The notes: generated by a model not told the origin, from the letters alone. 64,000 bases of DNA from Pandoraea communis (GCF_902459745.1 NZ_CABPSJ010000002.1:682001-746000); one strand, 5' to 3'; positions 26,778 to 37,644 are shown, counted from the first letter of the stretch. Made by a program: numbers and translations.

Positions 26778-27611
26778 TCAGTCCGCGACGTGTACCAGCG
26801 TGCCCGCCTCGGCGATCACCTGCGCCATGCTTTCGGGCACCGGGCGATCGGTGAACAGGGCGTCGATCTGAGACAGGTGCCCCAGCCGGACAAGCGCCGG
26901 ACGTCCGAACTTGCTGTGATCGGCCGCCAGAAATACGGTGCGGGAGTGCGCGATGATCGCCTCGGCCACGCGGACCTCGCGATAGTCGAAGTCTCGCAGC
27001 GTGCCGTCGGTGTCGATGGCGGAGATGCCGATGATGCCGAAATCGACTTTGAACTGACGGATGAAGTCGAGCGTGGCCTCGCCGGTCACGCCCTGGTCGC
27101 GGGCGCGCACGACGCCGCCGGTGATGATGACCTCGGCGTCGGCGTAGCTGCTCATCATGGCCGCGACGTGCAGGTTATTCGTGATGACGCGCAAGCCGCG
27201 ATGACGAGACAACGCCCGGGCCACGGCTTCCGTCGTGGTGCCCAGATTGATGAAGATCGACGCATGATCGGGGATTTGTTCCGCGAGGCGTACGGCGATG
27301 CGGCGCTTTTCATCGGCCAGATGCGTCTGACGGGCGTCGTAGGCGTCGTTCTCCGCCCCGCCCGGCAGGCCAACCCCGCCGTGGTAGCGGCGTACCCATT
27401 TGCGCTCGGCCAGAAAATTGATGTCGCGCCGGATGGTCTGCGGTGTCACATCGAAGCGCGCAGCCAGTTCGTCGACCGTAAGAAAGCCGTCGCGGCGAAC
27501 GGCGTCGAAAAGCGCCTGCTGGCGCGGGTTCAGCGAGGCCTGCCCGGCATCGCCAGCAGAGGAGAGTCCCTCTGAGACATCAATGGATTCGGCGGATTCG
27601 GTATGGGACAT
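26778..27611 (-). CDS. glpR: Glycerol-3-phosphate regulon repressor, DeoR family
   Basis: This 277-residue protein has an N-terminal DeoR HTH (LTVDELAARFDVTPQTIRRD, about residues 47-66) and a sugar-phosphate sensor domain (NLGTTTEAVARAL, GGVVRARDQGVTG, and DHSKFGRPA). The C-terminal pattern and its place directly upstream of glpD identify it as GlpR. The start at 27611 is chosen over a GTG four codons upstream. The first 30 residues are a poorly conserved extension. Confidence 0.93.
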   Translation of the reverse strand: MSHTESAESIDVSEGLSSAGDAGQASLNPRQQALFDAVRRDGFLTVDELAARFDVTPQTIRRDINFLAERKWVRRYHGGVGLPGGAENDAYDARQTHLADEKRRIAVRLAEQIPDHASIFINLGTTTEAVARALSRHRGLRVITNNLHVAAMMSSYADAEVIITGGVVRARDQGVTGEATLDFIRQFKVDFGIIGISAIDTDGTLRDFDYREVRVAEAIIAHSRTVFLAADHSKFGRPALVRLGHLSQIDALFTDRPVPESMAQVIAEAGTLVHVAD

Positions 27612-27742
27612 CGGCACGCACACGGTAAAAGCCTTCGTGCCGCCCAGCCGGCGGCACGTTCGCCGTCATGATACCCCGCCGTTGTATGACGCCGCCGTGA
27701 CAGCGGCATGACACTGCGGCCGCTATCGGCGTCGCACGAGGG

Positions 27743-28246
27743 TCAGAGACACTGGCGCACGGCGTCGGCAAGCGACTGCGGGCCGGTCGACCCGAGATAG
27801 AGCGAACCCTGGCTGCCCGGCTTGTGCGGTGCAAGATCGAGAATGGCGAGAATGCCGTCGTCTTGCGAGGAGAGCTGAAGCGTCTGACCGGTGCCGGCTT
27901 TCTGCCGTTGCAGGCGGGCATAAGGCAGTTGCTTCTTCCAGAGACGCGCCGTGCAGGCACTCACGCTGGCAAACGCCTTCTTCGAGGAACCTTGCCACAC
28001 GGCACCGTTACTGCGCGCGTCGTCGACCGTATCCCGATAGGCAGGCAACGTCTCGACTTTTACGTTTTCCGGTGCAACGTCGGCGACGCTGCCCACGGGG
28101 GGATCGTTGCACGACGCGACGGGCGGCGTTTGCGCGCATGCGGCCAGCAACACAGCGAGCGTCACACTCGCTGCGGCAACCGCCCCCGTAGCACCGCGCC
28201 GCGCCGCACGCGTCGTGCCGGAATTCCTGTCTTTGCCCCGGTTCAT
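27743..28246 (-). CDS. Predicted lipoprotein of unknown function
   Basis: The 167-residue protein has a basic N terminus, a hydrophobic helix and a lipobox ending LLAAC (near residue 37). The mature part has two more cysteine-containing segments (VASCND and SVSACTARLW) and a C-terminal Cys-Leu, which may form disulfides in the periplasm. No known domain was recognised. It is 132 bp upstream of the glpR start, with no sign of a shared role. Confidence 0.65.
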   Translation of the reverse strand: MNRGKDRNSGTTRAARRGATGAVAAASVTLAVLLAACAQTPPVASCNDPPVGSVADVAPENVKVETLPAYRDTVDDARSNGAVWQGSSKKAFASVSACTARLWKKQLPYARLQRQKAGTGQTLQLSSQDDGILAILDLAPHKPGSQGSLYLGSTGPQSLADAVRQCL

Positions 28247-28793
28247 GCCCCCGCTCCACACTTGCTAATGGCCGTCGCACGCGCCATGTCTTCCGGCTGC
28301 CGCGGCAAGCCGGGCATCGTTGTGACGACAGTTTGGTATCTGGTTCCGGCGCCTTATCTCTGCTGAGCTGGTGGGCTGCTGGCCACGCAATGTCTTTTGC
28401 GCTCGTGTCAGGCCACAACCCGCGCCGATTTGTTCGGTCTGCTCTGGTAATGCCGTCACCCTCGCGCGCCCCGCGCCTCGCATTGCGGGCCACACGGCTG
28501 ATCGGGCGACGGATCGCCAGTTGGCGCTCATCTTACTCGTGTTATTCATAGCATGGCAATTCGCGCAATGCGCGCTGGCCCGAATCGCGTATATTGCAGG
28601 TTTCTGTCACACTGCGCCGCACCGCCTCGCGCCCGACCCTGCTGCGAGCCGACGTGCCACCCCGCCCGCCGAGCCCTGGATCAATCATCCGGCCGGTACG
28701 CCATAAGCGAGAACAACAAGCGGACCGATAGCCACACGTGGCGCATGTGAGCCCAGCCAACCCGTATCCACTTTTGCGACTGTCCCGATTTCC
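28247..28793. other. Intergenic region between divergent lipoprotein and glycerate kinase genes
   Basis: This 547-bp stretch has no credible coding sequence or RNA element that I can identify. Short open frames on both strands lack ribosome-binding sites. Confidence 0.5.
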
Positions 28794-29945
28794 ATGTCCA
28801 GCAATGCGCAAGCCCCGATCATCGTCATCGCCCCCGATTCGTTCAAAGGTTCACTGAGTGCTCCGGAAGTCGCGCGCGCCATCGCGTCCGGCATCGCTCG
28901 CGCGCTGCCGCAAGCCGAACTGCGGTTGCGCCCGATGGCCGACGGCGGCGAAGGCACGCTCGACGCCCTGCTCTCCGCAGGCGGTCGACGTGTGCCGCTG
29001 TCAGTGCGTGGTGCGGGTCAGGCGTCGGTCACCGCCGAGTACGGCATCATGCCCGACGGCACCGGCGTGCTGGAAAGCGCCAACGTGGTGAGCATCACCG
29101 ACCCCGTCGGCATGCAGACACCGGTGGCCGAGCGCTCGACGGTCGGCCTCGGCGAACTGGTGCGCGCCCTGCTCGATACCGGTGCGCGCCGCGTGCTCAT
29201 CGGTCTGGGCGGCAGCAGCACGAACGACGGCGGCGCGGGTCTGCTCGTCGGTCTCGGCGCGCGTTTGCTCGATGCATCGGGCGAAGCCGTGCAGCCGGTG
29301 CCTGCGGCGCTGCATCGTGTCGCATCGATCGACCTGAACGGGCTCGATGGCCGTCTGAAGGACTGCGAACTGATCGCCATGTCCGACGTGAACAATCCGC
29401 TGAACGGCCCACAAGGCGCGACGGCGATCTTCGGGCCGCAAAAAGGCGTGAGCGAATCACAGGTCGAACCGCTCGACCGTGCCATCGCCCATTTCGCCGG
29501 GCATGCCCATCGAGCGTTCAGTGCCAACGAGGCGGCCAGCCGCGCCGGCGCCGGTGCGGCTGGCGGTCTGGGCTTCGCGCTGCATTTGCTCGGGGCGCAG
29601 TTCCGCTCCGGGGCGGAAGTGGTGGCCGAGCGCGTTGGACTGCCGCAAGCGGTGGAAGGCGCCGACTGGCTCATTACCGGCGAAGGCCGCAGCGACGGGC
29701 AGACGCTTTCGGGCAAGACGCCGATGATTGCCGCCCAGGTGGCGATCAAGGCCGGGGCGGCGGCATCGCTGCTCTCGGGCGCGATCGATCGCAGCGCGCT
29801 GGAAAGTCTCTCGCGCGTGTTCTCGGGATGCTTCTCGCTGACGTTCGGCCCCACCACGCTGGAAAAGGCGATTGCCGATGCGGCCGGTCTGCTGGCCGAC
29901 AGCGCGGAACAGATGACTCGCCTGCGCTATACCCACAAGGGCTGA
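28794..29945 (+). CDS. Glycerate kinase, GlxK/GarK (type I) family
   Basis: The 383-residue kinase phosphorylates glycerate, normally to 2-phosphoglycerate in this family. Recognisable segments are IAPDSFKGSLSAPEVA at the N terminus, MADGGEGTLDAL, GLGGSSTNDGGAG, and TGEGRSDGQTLSGKTP. Proximity to the glycerol genes may be coincidental. It is a single gene with an upstream region that shows no clear operator. Confidence 0.94.
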   Translation: MSSNAQAPIIVIAPDSFKGSLSAPEVARAIASGIARALPQAELRLRPMADGGEGTLDALLSAGGRRVPLSVRGAGQASVTAEYGIMPDGTGVLESANVVSITDPVGMQTPVAERSTVGLGELVRALLDTGARRVLIGLGGSSTNDGGAGLLVGLGARLLDASGEAVQPVPAALHRVASIDLNGLDGRLKDCELIAMSDVNNPLNGPQGATAIFGPQKGVSESQVEPLDRAIAHFAGHAHRAFSANEAASRAGAGAAGGLGFALHLLGAQFRSGAEVVAERVGLPQAVEGADWLITGEGRSDGQTLSGKTPMIAAQVAIKAGAAASLLSGAIDRSALESLSRVFSGCFSLTFGPTTLEKAIADAAGLLADSAEQMTRLRYTHKG

Positions 29946-30053
29946 GCCGCACGCACCGTCGCTACACTCGCCTCATCCGGCGATTCGGCGATGCCGAGCA
30001 CCGGGCGGCTCGACATTGGCTGACAAGCGGGGGCTCGTGGCGAGTCAGCCCCG
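29946..30053. other. Spacer between convergent glycerate kinase and prpD
   Basis: This 108-bp spacer holds a GGCTGAC/GTCAGCC inverted repeat (about 30018-30050) that could be a weak hairpin at the 3' end of the prp operon. No U-run is seen. Confidence 0.35.
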
Positions 30054-31502
30054 TCACACCATCAGATCCACGAACTGGTGCACCGGCATCGCCTCCAGCC
30101 GTTGCTGATCGAGCGCGATGTCGAGGATGCGCGTTTGTGCGCGAGCAGCGAAGCGGCGCGCCAGATTCGTCTTGAACTTCTCCACGAGCAGCGGAATCCC
30201 CTCGGCACGGCGGCGCATGTGGCCGATCGGGTATTCGACCAGCACTTCGCCGAGCGTGGTGCCGTCGGTCAGCGTGACGCTCAGCCCGTTGGCAATCGAA
30301 CGCTTGTCGGGATCGTGATAGTCGCGGGTGAACTGCGGGTCTTCCTCGCAGACGATATTCGCGCGCAACGCATCGATACGAGGATCGGCGGCGACGGCAT
30401 CCTCATAATCGGCCGCCGTCAGACGCCCGAATAGCAACGGCACCGCCACCATGTACTGAATGCAGTGATCGCGGTCGGCCGGATTGGCGAGCGGTCCCTG
30501 CTTGTCGATGATGCGAATCGCGGCCGCATGCGTGCGAATTTTGACCGAGCGAATGTCCTGCGCGGTACGCCCCATCGCCTTCAACTGGCCGTGAAGTGTC
30601 ATTGCCGCCTCGGCGGCCGTCTGTGCGTGAAACTCGGCCGGGAAGGAAATTTTGAACAGCACGTTCTCCATCACATACGAACCGTACGGGCGCTGAAATG
30701 CGAACGGCTTGCCCTTGAACAGCACGTCGTAGAAGCCCCAGGTCTTGGCGGTGAGCACCGACGGATAGCCCATCTCGCCGGTGCGCGCCATCAGCGCGAG
30801 CCGCACGGCGCGGCTCGTCGCATCGCCCGCCGCCCACGACTTGCGGCTACCGGTGTTAGGGGCATGACGGTATGTGCGCAGACTCTGTCCGTCGACGAAT
30901 GCAAGCGAGAGCGCGTTGATCAGTTCGTCGCGCGAAAGCCCGAGCATTTCGCCGACGACCGCCGTCGACGCCACTTTCACCAGCACGACGTGATCGAGGC
31001 CGACCTGATTGAACGAGTTCTCCAGCGCCAGACAGCCCTGAATCTCGTGCGCCTTGATCATGGCGGCAAGCACATGACGCATCGTCAGTGGCGGCTGCCC
31101 CTGCGCCACCGCCGTGCGCGAGAGCCAATCGGCCGTCATGAGAATGCCGCCGAGATTATCGGACGGGTGTCCCCATTCGGCGGCCAGCCAGGTGTCGTTG
31201 AAGTCGAGCCAGCGAATCATCGCGCCCAGACTGAACGCTGCCTGCACCGGATCGAGTTGATACGGCGTGCCGGGGACTTTCGCCCCGTTCGGCACCACCG
31301 TACCCGGCACGATGGGGCCCAACAGCTTGGTGCAGGCCGGATAGGACAACGCTTCGAAACCGCACCCGAGCGTATCGATCAGGCAGTTGCGAGCGGTGTC
31401 AAAGGCGAGATCGCTGCGGATCTCATAGGTCAGGACGTAGTCGACAATGTCCGCGAGAACCTTGTCGGGAGAAGGACGCACGTTCGAGATACCGGCAGAC
31501 AT
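30054..31502 (-). CDS. prpD: 2-methylcitrate dehydratase
   Basis: The 482-residue MmgE/PrpD-family protein dehydrates 2-methylcitrate in propionate breakdown. The family pattern is visible: [37 protein letters not shown], and [17 protein letters not shown]. It has a perfect AGGAGG 7 bp before the ATG. It is the last gene of the prp operon, 24 bp after prpF. Its presence alongside acnD is partly redundant for the same step. Confidence 0.95.
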   Translation of the reverse strand: MSAGISNVRPSPDKVLADIVDYVLTYEIRSDLAFDTARNCLIDTLGCGFEALSYPACTKLLGPIVPGTVVPNGAKVPGTPYQLDPVQAAFSLGAMIRWLDFNDTWLAAEWGHPSDNLGGILMTADWLSRTAVAQGQPPLTMRHVLAAMIKAHEIQGCLALENSFNQVGLDHVVLVKVASTAVVGEMLGLSRDELINALSLAFVDGQSLRTYRHAPNTGSRKSWAAGDATSRAVRLALMARTGEMGYPSVLTAKTWGFYDVLFKGKPFAFQRPYGSYVMENVLFKISFPAEFHAQTAAEAAMTLHGQLKAMGRTAQDIRSVKIRTHAAAIRIIDKQGPLANPADRDHCIQYMVAVPLLFGRLTAADYEDAVAADPRIDALRANIVCEEDPQFTRDYHDPDKRSIANGLSVTLTDGTTLGEVLVEYPIGHMRRRAEGIPLLVEKFKTNLARRFAARAQTRILDIALDQQRLEAMPVHQFVDLMV

Positions 31503-31526
31503 CGACTACCTCCTGTCATTACGTTG

Positions 31527-32717
31527 TCAAAACGCGTCTCCGGGAATACGCACCCAGCCTTCCATCAACACTCGGGCGCTACGGCTCATGATGGCCTTGG
31601 TGACCGTCCACTCGCCGCCCTCCTGTTTCGCTTCCGCGCCCACGCGCAGGGTGCCCGAGGGATGCCCGAAGCGCACCGCGTTACGCGCGCCGCCACCGGC
31701 GGCCAGATTGACCAGCGTACCCGGAATCGCCGCCGCCGCACCGATGCAGACCGCCGCCGTACCCATCATCGCATGATGCAGCTTGCCCATCGACAGGGCA
31801 CGCACCAGCAGATCGATGTCGCCGGGATTCACGGCCTTACCGCTCGACGCCGTATAACCGGCCGGCTTCGCGACGAACGCGACCTTCGGCGTGTGCTGGC
31901 GCGTTGCCGCTTCGGACACGTCCTTGATCAACCCCATGCGGATCGCGCCGTGCGCGCGGATGGTCTCGAACATCGCGAGCGCTTTCGGATCGCTGTTGAT
32001 CGCGTCCTGCAGCTCGGTGCCCCGATAGCCGATGTCTTCCGCATTGAGGAAGATCGTCGGAATGCCGGCGTTGATCATCGTCGCCTTGAAGGTGCCTACG
32101 CCGGGCACCTCGAGATCGTCGACGAGATTGCCGGTCGGGAACATCGCACCGCCCTCACCGTCTTCCTCGGCGGCCGGATCGAGGAATTCGAGTTGCACTT
32201 CGGCGGCCGGGAACGTCACGCCGTCGAGTTCGAAATCCCCCGTCTCCTGCACCGCACCGTTCGTCATCGGCACATGCGCAATGATCGTCTTGCCGATGTT
32301 GGCCTGCCAGATACGCACGACGGCCACGCCATCGCGCGGCACCCGCGCCGGATCGACCAGTGCGCCGCTGATCGCGAACGGGCCGACGGCCGCCGACAGA
32401 TTGCCGCAATTGCCGCTCCAGTCGACGAACTTCTGGTCGATCGACACCTGGCCGAACAGATAGTCCACATCGTGCCCCGGCCGCTCGCTTTTCGCGATGA
32501 TGACCGTCTTGCTCGTGCTCGACGTCGCCCCGCCCATGCCGTCGATCTGCTTGCCATACGGGTCCGGGCTGCCGATCACGCGCATGAGCAGCGCGTCGCG
32601 CGCCGCGCCTGGCACCTGCGCGGCGGCGGGCAGGTCCTGAAGGCGAAAGAACACGCCCTTGCTGGTGCCGCCACGCATATAGGTGGCGGGAATGCGGATT
32701 TGTGGCTGATGCGCCAT
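31527..32717 (-). CDS. prpF: AcnD-accessory protein PrpF
   Basis: This 396-residue protein has the double diaminopimelate-epimerase-like fold of PrpF. The N terminus MRGGTSKGVFF and the GGATSSTSKTVI and NCGNLSAAVG motifs match the family. PrpF isomerises trans-aconitate-like products or keeps AcnD working. The ATG at 32717 is preferred over the adjacent upstream GTG because GGAGA lies about 7 bp away. It follows acnD by 11 bp. Confidence 0.95.
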   Translation of the reverse strand: MAHQPQIRIPATYMRGGTSKGVFFRLQDLPAAAQVPGAARDALLMRVIGSPDPYGKQIDGMGGATSSTSKTVIIAKSERPGHDVDYLFGQVSIDQKFVDWSGNCGNLSAAVGPFAISGALVDPARVPRDGVAVVRIWQANIGKTIIAHVPMTNGAVQETGDFELDGVTFPAAEVQLEFLDPAAEEDGEGGAMFPTGNLVDDLEVPGVGTFKATMINAGIPTIFLNAEDIGYRGTELQDAINSDPKALAMFETIRAHGAIRMGLIKDVSEAATRQHTPKVAFVAKPAGYTASSGKAVNPGDIDLLVRALSMGKLHHAMMGTAAVCIGAAAAIPGTLVNLAAGGGARNAVRFGHPSGTLRVGAEAKQEGGEWTVTKAIMSRSARVLMEGWVRIPGDAF

Positions 32718-32728
32718 CACATCTCTCC

Positions 32729-35338
32729 TCAGGCGGCCGCCTGCGACGATTCCAGAAAGTCCTGCGCGAAGCGCTGCAGCACGCCGCCCGCCTCGTAGAT
32801 CGACACTTCTTCAGCGGTATCCAGACGGCAGGTCACCGGCACCTCCACATGCTCGCTGCTTCCGTCCTTCTTCTGGCGGTGAATGACCAGCGTGAGATCC
32901 GCGCGCGGCTTGCGCTCACCGATCACGTCGAACGTTTCGCTGCCGTCGATGCCCAGCGTCTTGCGGTTCGTGCCCGGCTTGAACTCGAGCGGCAACACCC
33001 CCATGCCGACCAGATTGGTACGGTGAATGCGCTCGAAGCCTTCGGCGACGATCGCCTCGGTGCCCGCCAGACGCACGCCCTTGGCCGCCCAGTCGCGCGA
33101 CGACCCCTGACCGTAATCGGCCCCGGCAATCACGATGAGCGGCTGCTTGCGCGTCATGTACGTCTCGATCGCTTCCCACATGCGCGTGATCTTGCCTTCC
33201 GGCTCGATGCGCGCGAGCGACCCCGCCTTGACCTGCCCGTCGACCACGACCATCTCGTTCTTGAGCGTCGGATTGGCGAACGTGGCGCGCTGCGCCGTCA
33301 GGTGATCGCCCCGGTGCGTGGCGTACGAATTGAAGTCCTCTTCCGGCAGCCCCATCTTCGCGAGGTACTCGCCGGCTGCGCTGTCGGCCATGATCGCGTT
33401 CGACGGCGAGAGGTGATCGGTCGTGATGTTATCGCCCAGCACCGCCAATGCACGCATGCCGCGCAGCGTGCGCTCACCGGCCAGCGCCCCTTCCCAATAG
33501 GGCGGACGGCGGATGTAGGTGCTCTTCTCGCGCCAGTCGTACAGCGGCTCGGCCGGCTCGCCATGCACGACGGAGGCGGCGAACATTGGCTCGTACACGC
33601 GGCGGAATTGTTCCGGCTTGACGCTGCTTGCGATGATCGCGTCGATTTCCTCGTCGTTCGGCCACAGGTCGGCAAGCCTCACGGGCTTGCCGTTGGCATC
33701 GACACCCAGCACGTCCTTTTCGATGTCGAAACGGATCGTCCCGGCAATGGCGTAAGCCACCACCAGCGGCGGCGACGCGAGAAACGCCTGCTTCGCATAC
33801 GGATGAATCCGGCCGTCGAAGTTGCGATTGCCCGAGAGCACGGCCGTGGCGTACAGATCGCGCTCGATGATTTCCTGTTGGATCACCGGGTCGAGCGCAC
33901 CCGACATGCCGTTGCACGACGTGCAGGCGTAGGCGACGACGCCGAAGCCGAGCGCTTCGAGCTCCGGCAGCAGCCCGGCGGCTTCCAGATACAGCGTGAC
34001 GGCCTTCGAGCCGGGCGCCAGCGAACTCTTGACCCAAGGCTTGCGCACGAGGCCCGCGCGGTTGGCGTTGCGCGCGAACAGCCCGGCGGCAATCATATTG
34101 CGCGGGTTGTTCGTGTTCGTGCAACTCGTGATGGCCGCGATGATGACCGCACCGTCGGGCATCAGGCCCGGTTCGTTCTCAACCTTGCCGCTGATGCCGC
34201 GTGCGGCCAGCTCGCTCGTCGGCACGCGCTTGTGCGGATTCGACGGACCGGCGATATTGCGCACGACGCTCGACAGATCGAACGTGAGCACGCGCTCGTA
34301 CCGCGCCTTCGTCAGGCTGTCGGCCCACAGACCGGTCTGCTTCGCATAGGTTTCGACCAGGGCGACGAGGGCATCGTCGCGGCCGGTGAGCTTCAGGTAT
34401 TTGATCGTTTGCGCATCGATGTAGAACATCGCCGCCGTGGCACCGAATTCGGGCGCCATGTTCGAGATCGTCGCGCGGTCGCCCAGCGTAAGGTTGGCGG
34501 CACCCTCGCCGTAAAACTCGAGGTAAGCGGACACCACCTTTTCCTTGCGCAGGAATTCGGTCAGCGCCAGCACGATATCGGTCGCCGTAATGCCCGGCTG
34601 CGGCTTGCCCGTCAGTTCCACACCGACGATATCGGGCAGACGCATCCACGACGCGCGTCCGAGCATCACGCTCTCCGCTTCCAGACCGCCCACGCCGATG
34701 GCGATCACGCCCAGCGCATCGACCATCGGCGTATGCGAGTCGGTGCCCACGAGGGTGTCGGGGTACGCCACGCCGTCCGTCACCTGAATCACCGGGCTCA
34801 TGCGCTCCAGGTTGATCTGGTGAAGAATGCCGTTGCCGGGGGGAATCACGTCGACATTGCGAAACGCGCGCTTCGTCCAGTTGATGAAGTCGAAGCGGTC
34901 TTCGTTGCGACGGTCTTCGATGGCACGGTTCTTCGCGAACGCATCCGGATCGAAGCCTCCGCATTCGACCGCCAGCGAGTGATCGACGACGAGTTGCGTG
35001 GGCACCACCGGATTGACCAGCGCCGGATCGCCGCCTTGTGCGGCGATCGCGTCACGAAGACCGGCGAGATCGACGAGCGCCGTCTGGCCGAGAATGTCGT
35101 GACACACCACGCGCGCAGGGAACCAGGGGAAATCGAGATCGCGGCGTCGCTCGATGAGTTGCTTGAGCGAATCGGTAAGCGCCGCGGGATCGCAGCGGCG
35201 CACGAGGTTTTCGGCCAGCACGCGCGAGGTGTAGGGCAGCGTGTCGTAAGCGCCCGGCGCAATGGCCTCGACGGCAGCGCGGGCGTCGAAGTAATCGAGC
35301 GACGTCCCGGGCAGCGTTTTGCGGTATTCGGTGTTCAT
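32729..35338 (-). CDS. acnD: Fe/S-dependent 2-methylisocitrate dehydratase
   Basis: This 869-residue aconitase-family enzyme dehydrates 2-methylcitrate (to 2-methyl-trans-aconitate) and works with PrpF. The three Fe-S cluster cysteines are expected in SCTNTNN and in ACTSCNG. The C-terminal swivel domain shows GADYGQGSSRDWAAKG. The start is taken at MNTEYRK (35338); an ATG one codon upstream is equally possible. The gap to prpC is 137 bp, larger than elsewhere in the operon. Confidence 0.95.
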   Translation of the reverse strand: MNTEYRKTLPGTSLDYFDARAAVEAIAPGAYDTLPYTSRVLAENLVRRCDPAALTDSLKQLIERRRDLDFPWFPARVVCHDILGQTALVDLAGLRDAIAAQGGDPALVNPVVPTQLVVDHSLAVECGGFDPDAFAKNRAIEDRRNEDRFDFINWTKRAFRNVDVIPPGNGILHQINLERMSPVIQVTDGVAYPDTLVGTDSHTPMVDALGVIAIGVGGLEAESVMLGRASWMRLPDIVGVELTGKPQPGITATDIVLALTEFLRKEKVVSAYLEFYGEGAANLTLGDRATISNMAPEFGATAAMFYIDAQTIKYLKLTGRDDALVALVETYAKQTGLWADSLTKARYERVLTFDLSSVVRNIAGPSNPHKRVPTSELAARGISGKVENEPGLMPDGAVIIAAITSCTNTNNPRNMIAAGLFARNANRAGLVRKPWVKSSLAPGSKAVTLYLEAAGLLPELEALGFGVVAYACTSCNGMSGALDPVIQQEIIERDLYATAVLSGNRNFDGRIHPYAKQAFLASPPLVVAYAIAGTIRFDIEKDVLGVDANGKPVRLADLWPNDEEIDAIIASSVKPEQFRRVYEPMFAASVVHGEPAEPLYDWREKSTYIRRPPYWEGALAGERTLRGMRALAVLGDNITTDHLSPSNAIMADSAAGEYLAKMGLPEEDFNSYATHRGDHLTAQRATFANPTLKNEMVVVDGQVKAGSLARIEPEGKITRMWEAIETYMTRKQPLIVIAGADYGQGSSRDWAAKGVRLAGTEAIVAEGFERIHRTNLVGMGVLPLEFKPGTNRKTLGIDGSETFDVIGERKPRADLTLVIHRQKKDGSSEHVEVPVTCRLDTAEEVSIYEAGGVLQRFAQDFLESSQAAA

Positions 35339-35475
35339 CATGTGAGGAAAGTGTCGGCCCGGCCTGTGGCGGTATTCAAACAATGTGCCTGTTTGGTGGA
35401 CATCCGGGACGGCGGCACAGATCCTGTCGCCGCCATCCCGGGCCGTGCGGGCAAGGCATGCCCGGTCGGGCAATC

Positions 35476-36627
35476 TCAGCGCTTTTCGATCGGCACGAAC
35501 TGCTGATCTTCCGGCCCCGTGTAGTTGGCGCTCGGACGAATGATCTTGTTGTCGATGCGCTGCTCGATGATGTGTGCGCTCCAGCCCGACGTGCGCGCAA
35601 TCACGAACAACGGCGTGAACATCGCGGTCGGCACGCCCATCATGTGGTAGCTCACGGCGCTGAACCAGTCCAGATTCGGGAACATCTTCTTGACGTCCCA
35701 CATCACCGATTCCAGGCGCTCGGCAATGTCGTACATCTTTGTGTTCTGCTGATCTCTCGACAGTTCGTGCGCCACTTCCTTGATGACCTTGTTACGCGGA
35801 TCGCTCACGGTGTAGACCGGGTGACCGAAGCCGATGATCACTTCCTTGTTCTCGACGCGTTTGCGGATATCGGCCTCGGCTTCGTCGGGCGAGTCGTAGC
35901 GCTTCTGAATCTCGAAAGCCACTTCGTTCGCGCCGCCGTGCTTCGGGCCACGCAGCGCGCCGATGGCGCCGGTGATCGCCGAGTGAATATCCGAGCCCGT
36001 GCCCGCGATCACGCGTGCCGTGAACGTGGACGCATTGAACTCGTGCTCCGCGTACAGGATCAGCGAGGTATGCATCGCCCGCACCCACAAATCCGACGGC
36101 TTTTCACCGTGCAGCAGATGCAGGAAGTGACCGCCGATGCTGTCGTCGTCCGTCTCGACATCGATGCGCACGCCGTTCTGGCTGTAGTGGTACCAGTACA
36201 GCAGCATCGAACCGAGACTGGCCATCAGCCGATCGGCGATGTCGCGTGCGCCCGGCACGTTGTGGTCGTCCTTCTCCGGCAGCACGGTGCCGAGCACCGA
36301 GACGCCTGTGCGCATCACGTCCATCGGATGCGCGGCGGCGGGGACGGTTTCGAGGGCGTCCTTGACGGCAGCCGGCAAGCCGCGCAGCGACTTCAGCTTG
36401 GCCTTGTAGCCGCGCAGCTCCGCCACGGTCGGCAACTTGCCGTACACCAGCAGATACGCAATTTCCTCGAACTCCGAGGTCTGGGCCAGATCCAGAATGT
36501 CGTAGCCGCGATAGTGCAGATCGTTGCCCGAACGGCCCACGGTACACAGGGCGGTATTGCCGGCGGTCACCCCCGACAGGGCGACGGATTTCTTCGGTTT
36601 GAAGCCAGTGGCAGTCGTCTCGCTCAT
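35476..36627 (-). CDS. prpC: 2-methylcitrate synthase
   Basis: This 383-residue citrate-synthase-family enzyme joins propionyl-CoA and oxaloacetate. Active-site histidines are in EHEFNASTF and GFGHPVYTV, with the aspartate further down (the usual H-H-D triad). Length fits PrpC rather than the longer GltA. The start at 36627 is 28 bp after prpB. Confidence 0.95.
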   Translation of the reverse strand: MSETTATGFKPKKSVALSGVTAGNTALCTVGRSGNDLHYRGYDILDLAQTSEFEEIAYLLVYGKLPTVAELRGYKAKLKSLRGLPAAVKDALETVPAAAHPMDVMRTGVSVLGTVLPEKDDHNVPGARDIADRLMASLGSMLLYWYHYSQNGVRIDVETDDDSIGGHFLHLLHGEKPSDLWVRAMHTSLILYAEHEFNASTFTARVIAGTGSDIHSAITGAIGALRGPKHGGANEVAFEIQKRYDSPDEAEADIRKRVENKEVIIGFGHPVYTVSDPRNKVIKEVAHELSRDQQNTKMYDIAERLESVMWDVKKMFPNLDWFSAVSYHMMGVPTAMFTPLFVIARTSGWSAHIIEQRIDNKIIRPSANYTGPEDQQFVPIEKR

Positions 36628-36655
36628 GCTCTTTCCTCCAGGATCAGGGATTCGG

Positions 36656-37546
36656 TTATTTCTGTTGGGCGAACAGAGCGTCGAGCTTCTGTTCATAAGC
36701 GTGGTAGCCGATGCTCTCATAGAGTTCGGCGCGCGTTTGCATAGTGTCGAGTGCGGCCTTTTGCGTGCCGTCGCGACGAATCGTGTGATAGACGTTCTCC
36801 GCCGCCTTGTTCATGGCGCGGAACGCCGAGAGCGGGTACAGCACCAGACCGACCTGCGCGCTCTTCAACTCTTCCACGGTGAACAGCGGCGTCGAGCCGA
36901 ACTCGGTAATGTTCGCGAGCACCGGCACCTTCACGGCGTCGGAGAACTGACGGTACATCGGCAACTCGGTCATCGCTTCCGGGAAAATCATGTCGGCGCC
37001 CGCTTCAACGCACGCACAGGCGCGATCGATGGCGGCCTGAAGTCCCTCCACGGCCAGCGCGTCGGTGCGCGCCATGATGACGAAGCTCTCGTCGGTGCGG
37101 GCATCGACTGCCGCCTTGATGCGGTCGACCATCTCCTGCTGGCTCACGATGGCCTTGCCGGGGCGATGGCCGCAGCGCTTCGCGCCGACCTGATCCTCGA
37201 TGTGCATGGCGCCTGCGCCGAACTTGATGAGCGACTGCACCGTACGCGCAATGTTGAACGCCGACGGACCGAAGCCGGTATCGACGTCGACCAGCAACGG
37301 CAGATCGCAGACATCGGTGATACGGCGCACATCGGTCAGCACGTCGTCGAGCGTGGAGATGCCCAGATCGGGCAGGCCGAGCGAGCCTGCCGCCACACCG
37401 CCGCCGGACAGATAGATCGCCTTGAAACCAGCCGCCTTGGCGAGCAAGGCGTGGTTGGCATTGATAGCGCCGACAACCTGCAACGGTTGCTCGGTCTTGA
37501 CGGCCTCGCGGAAGGCGGCGCCGGCCGAACGAATGGTTTGCGTCAC
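36656..37546 (-). CDS. prpB: 2-methylisocitrate lyase
   Basis: This 296-residue ICL/PEPM-superfamily enzyme splits 2-methylisocitrate to pyruvate and succinate. It has the catalytic loop KRCGHRPGK (near residue 128), the DVDTGFG metal motif and the HIEDQVG segment. It starts at GTG 37546 with GAGGG about 7 bp upstream. It is the first gene of prpB-prpC-acnD-prpF-prpD and is preceded by a sigma-54 promoter. Confidence 0.96.
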   Translation of the reverse strand: MTQTIRSAGAAFREAVKTEQPLQVVGAINANHALLAKAAGFKAIYLSGGGVAAGSLGLPDLGISTLDDVLTDVRRITDVCDLPLLVDVDTGFGPSAFNIARTVQSLIKFGAGAMHIEDQVGAKRCGHRPGKAIVSQQEMVDRIKAAVDARTDESFVIMARTDALAVEGLQAAIDRACACVEAGADMIFPEAMTELPMYRQFSDAVKVPVLANITEFGSTPLFTVEELKSAQVGLVLYPLSAFRAMNKAAENVYHTIRRDGTQKAALDTMQTRAELYESIGYHAYEQKLDALFAQQK

Positions 37547-37628
37547 TTGAGTCCCTCGGTCGTGTTGTGCGCGACCGGCAGTCTGACGTCGCCGAATCGC
37601 ACTTGGGTTGAGTTACGGGTACTTCAAT

Positions 37629-37644
37629 AGCAATGGACGTGCCA
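37629..37644 (-). promoter_or_regulatory. Sigma-54 promoter of the prp operon
   Basis: The minus strand reads TGGCACGTCCATTGCT, a full match to TGGCACG-N4-TTGCW. The predicted start site is near 37618, 72 bp before the prpB GTG. PrpR, encoded divergently, is the expected activator. Confidence 0.92.

Noticed and set aside
32702-35506. 934-codon open frame on the plus strand opposite acnD
   Set aside because: Same reason: antisense shadow of a clear aconitase-family gene.
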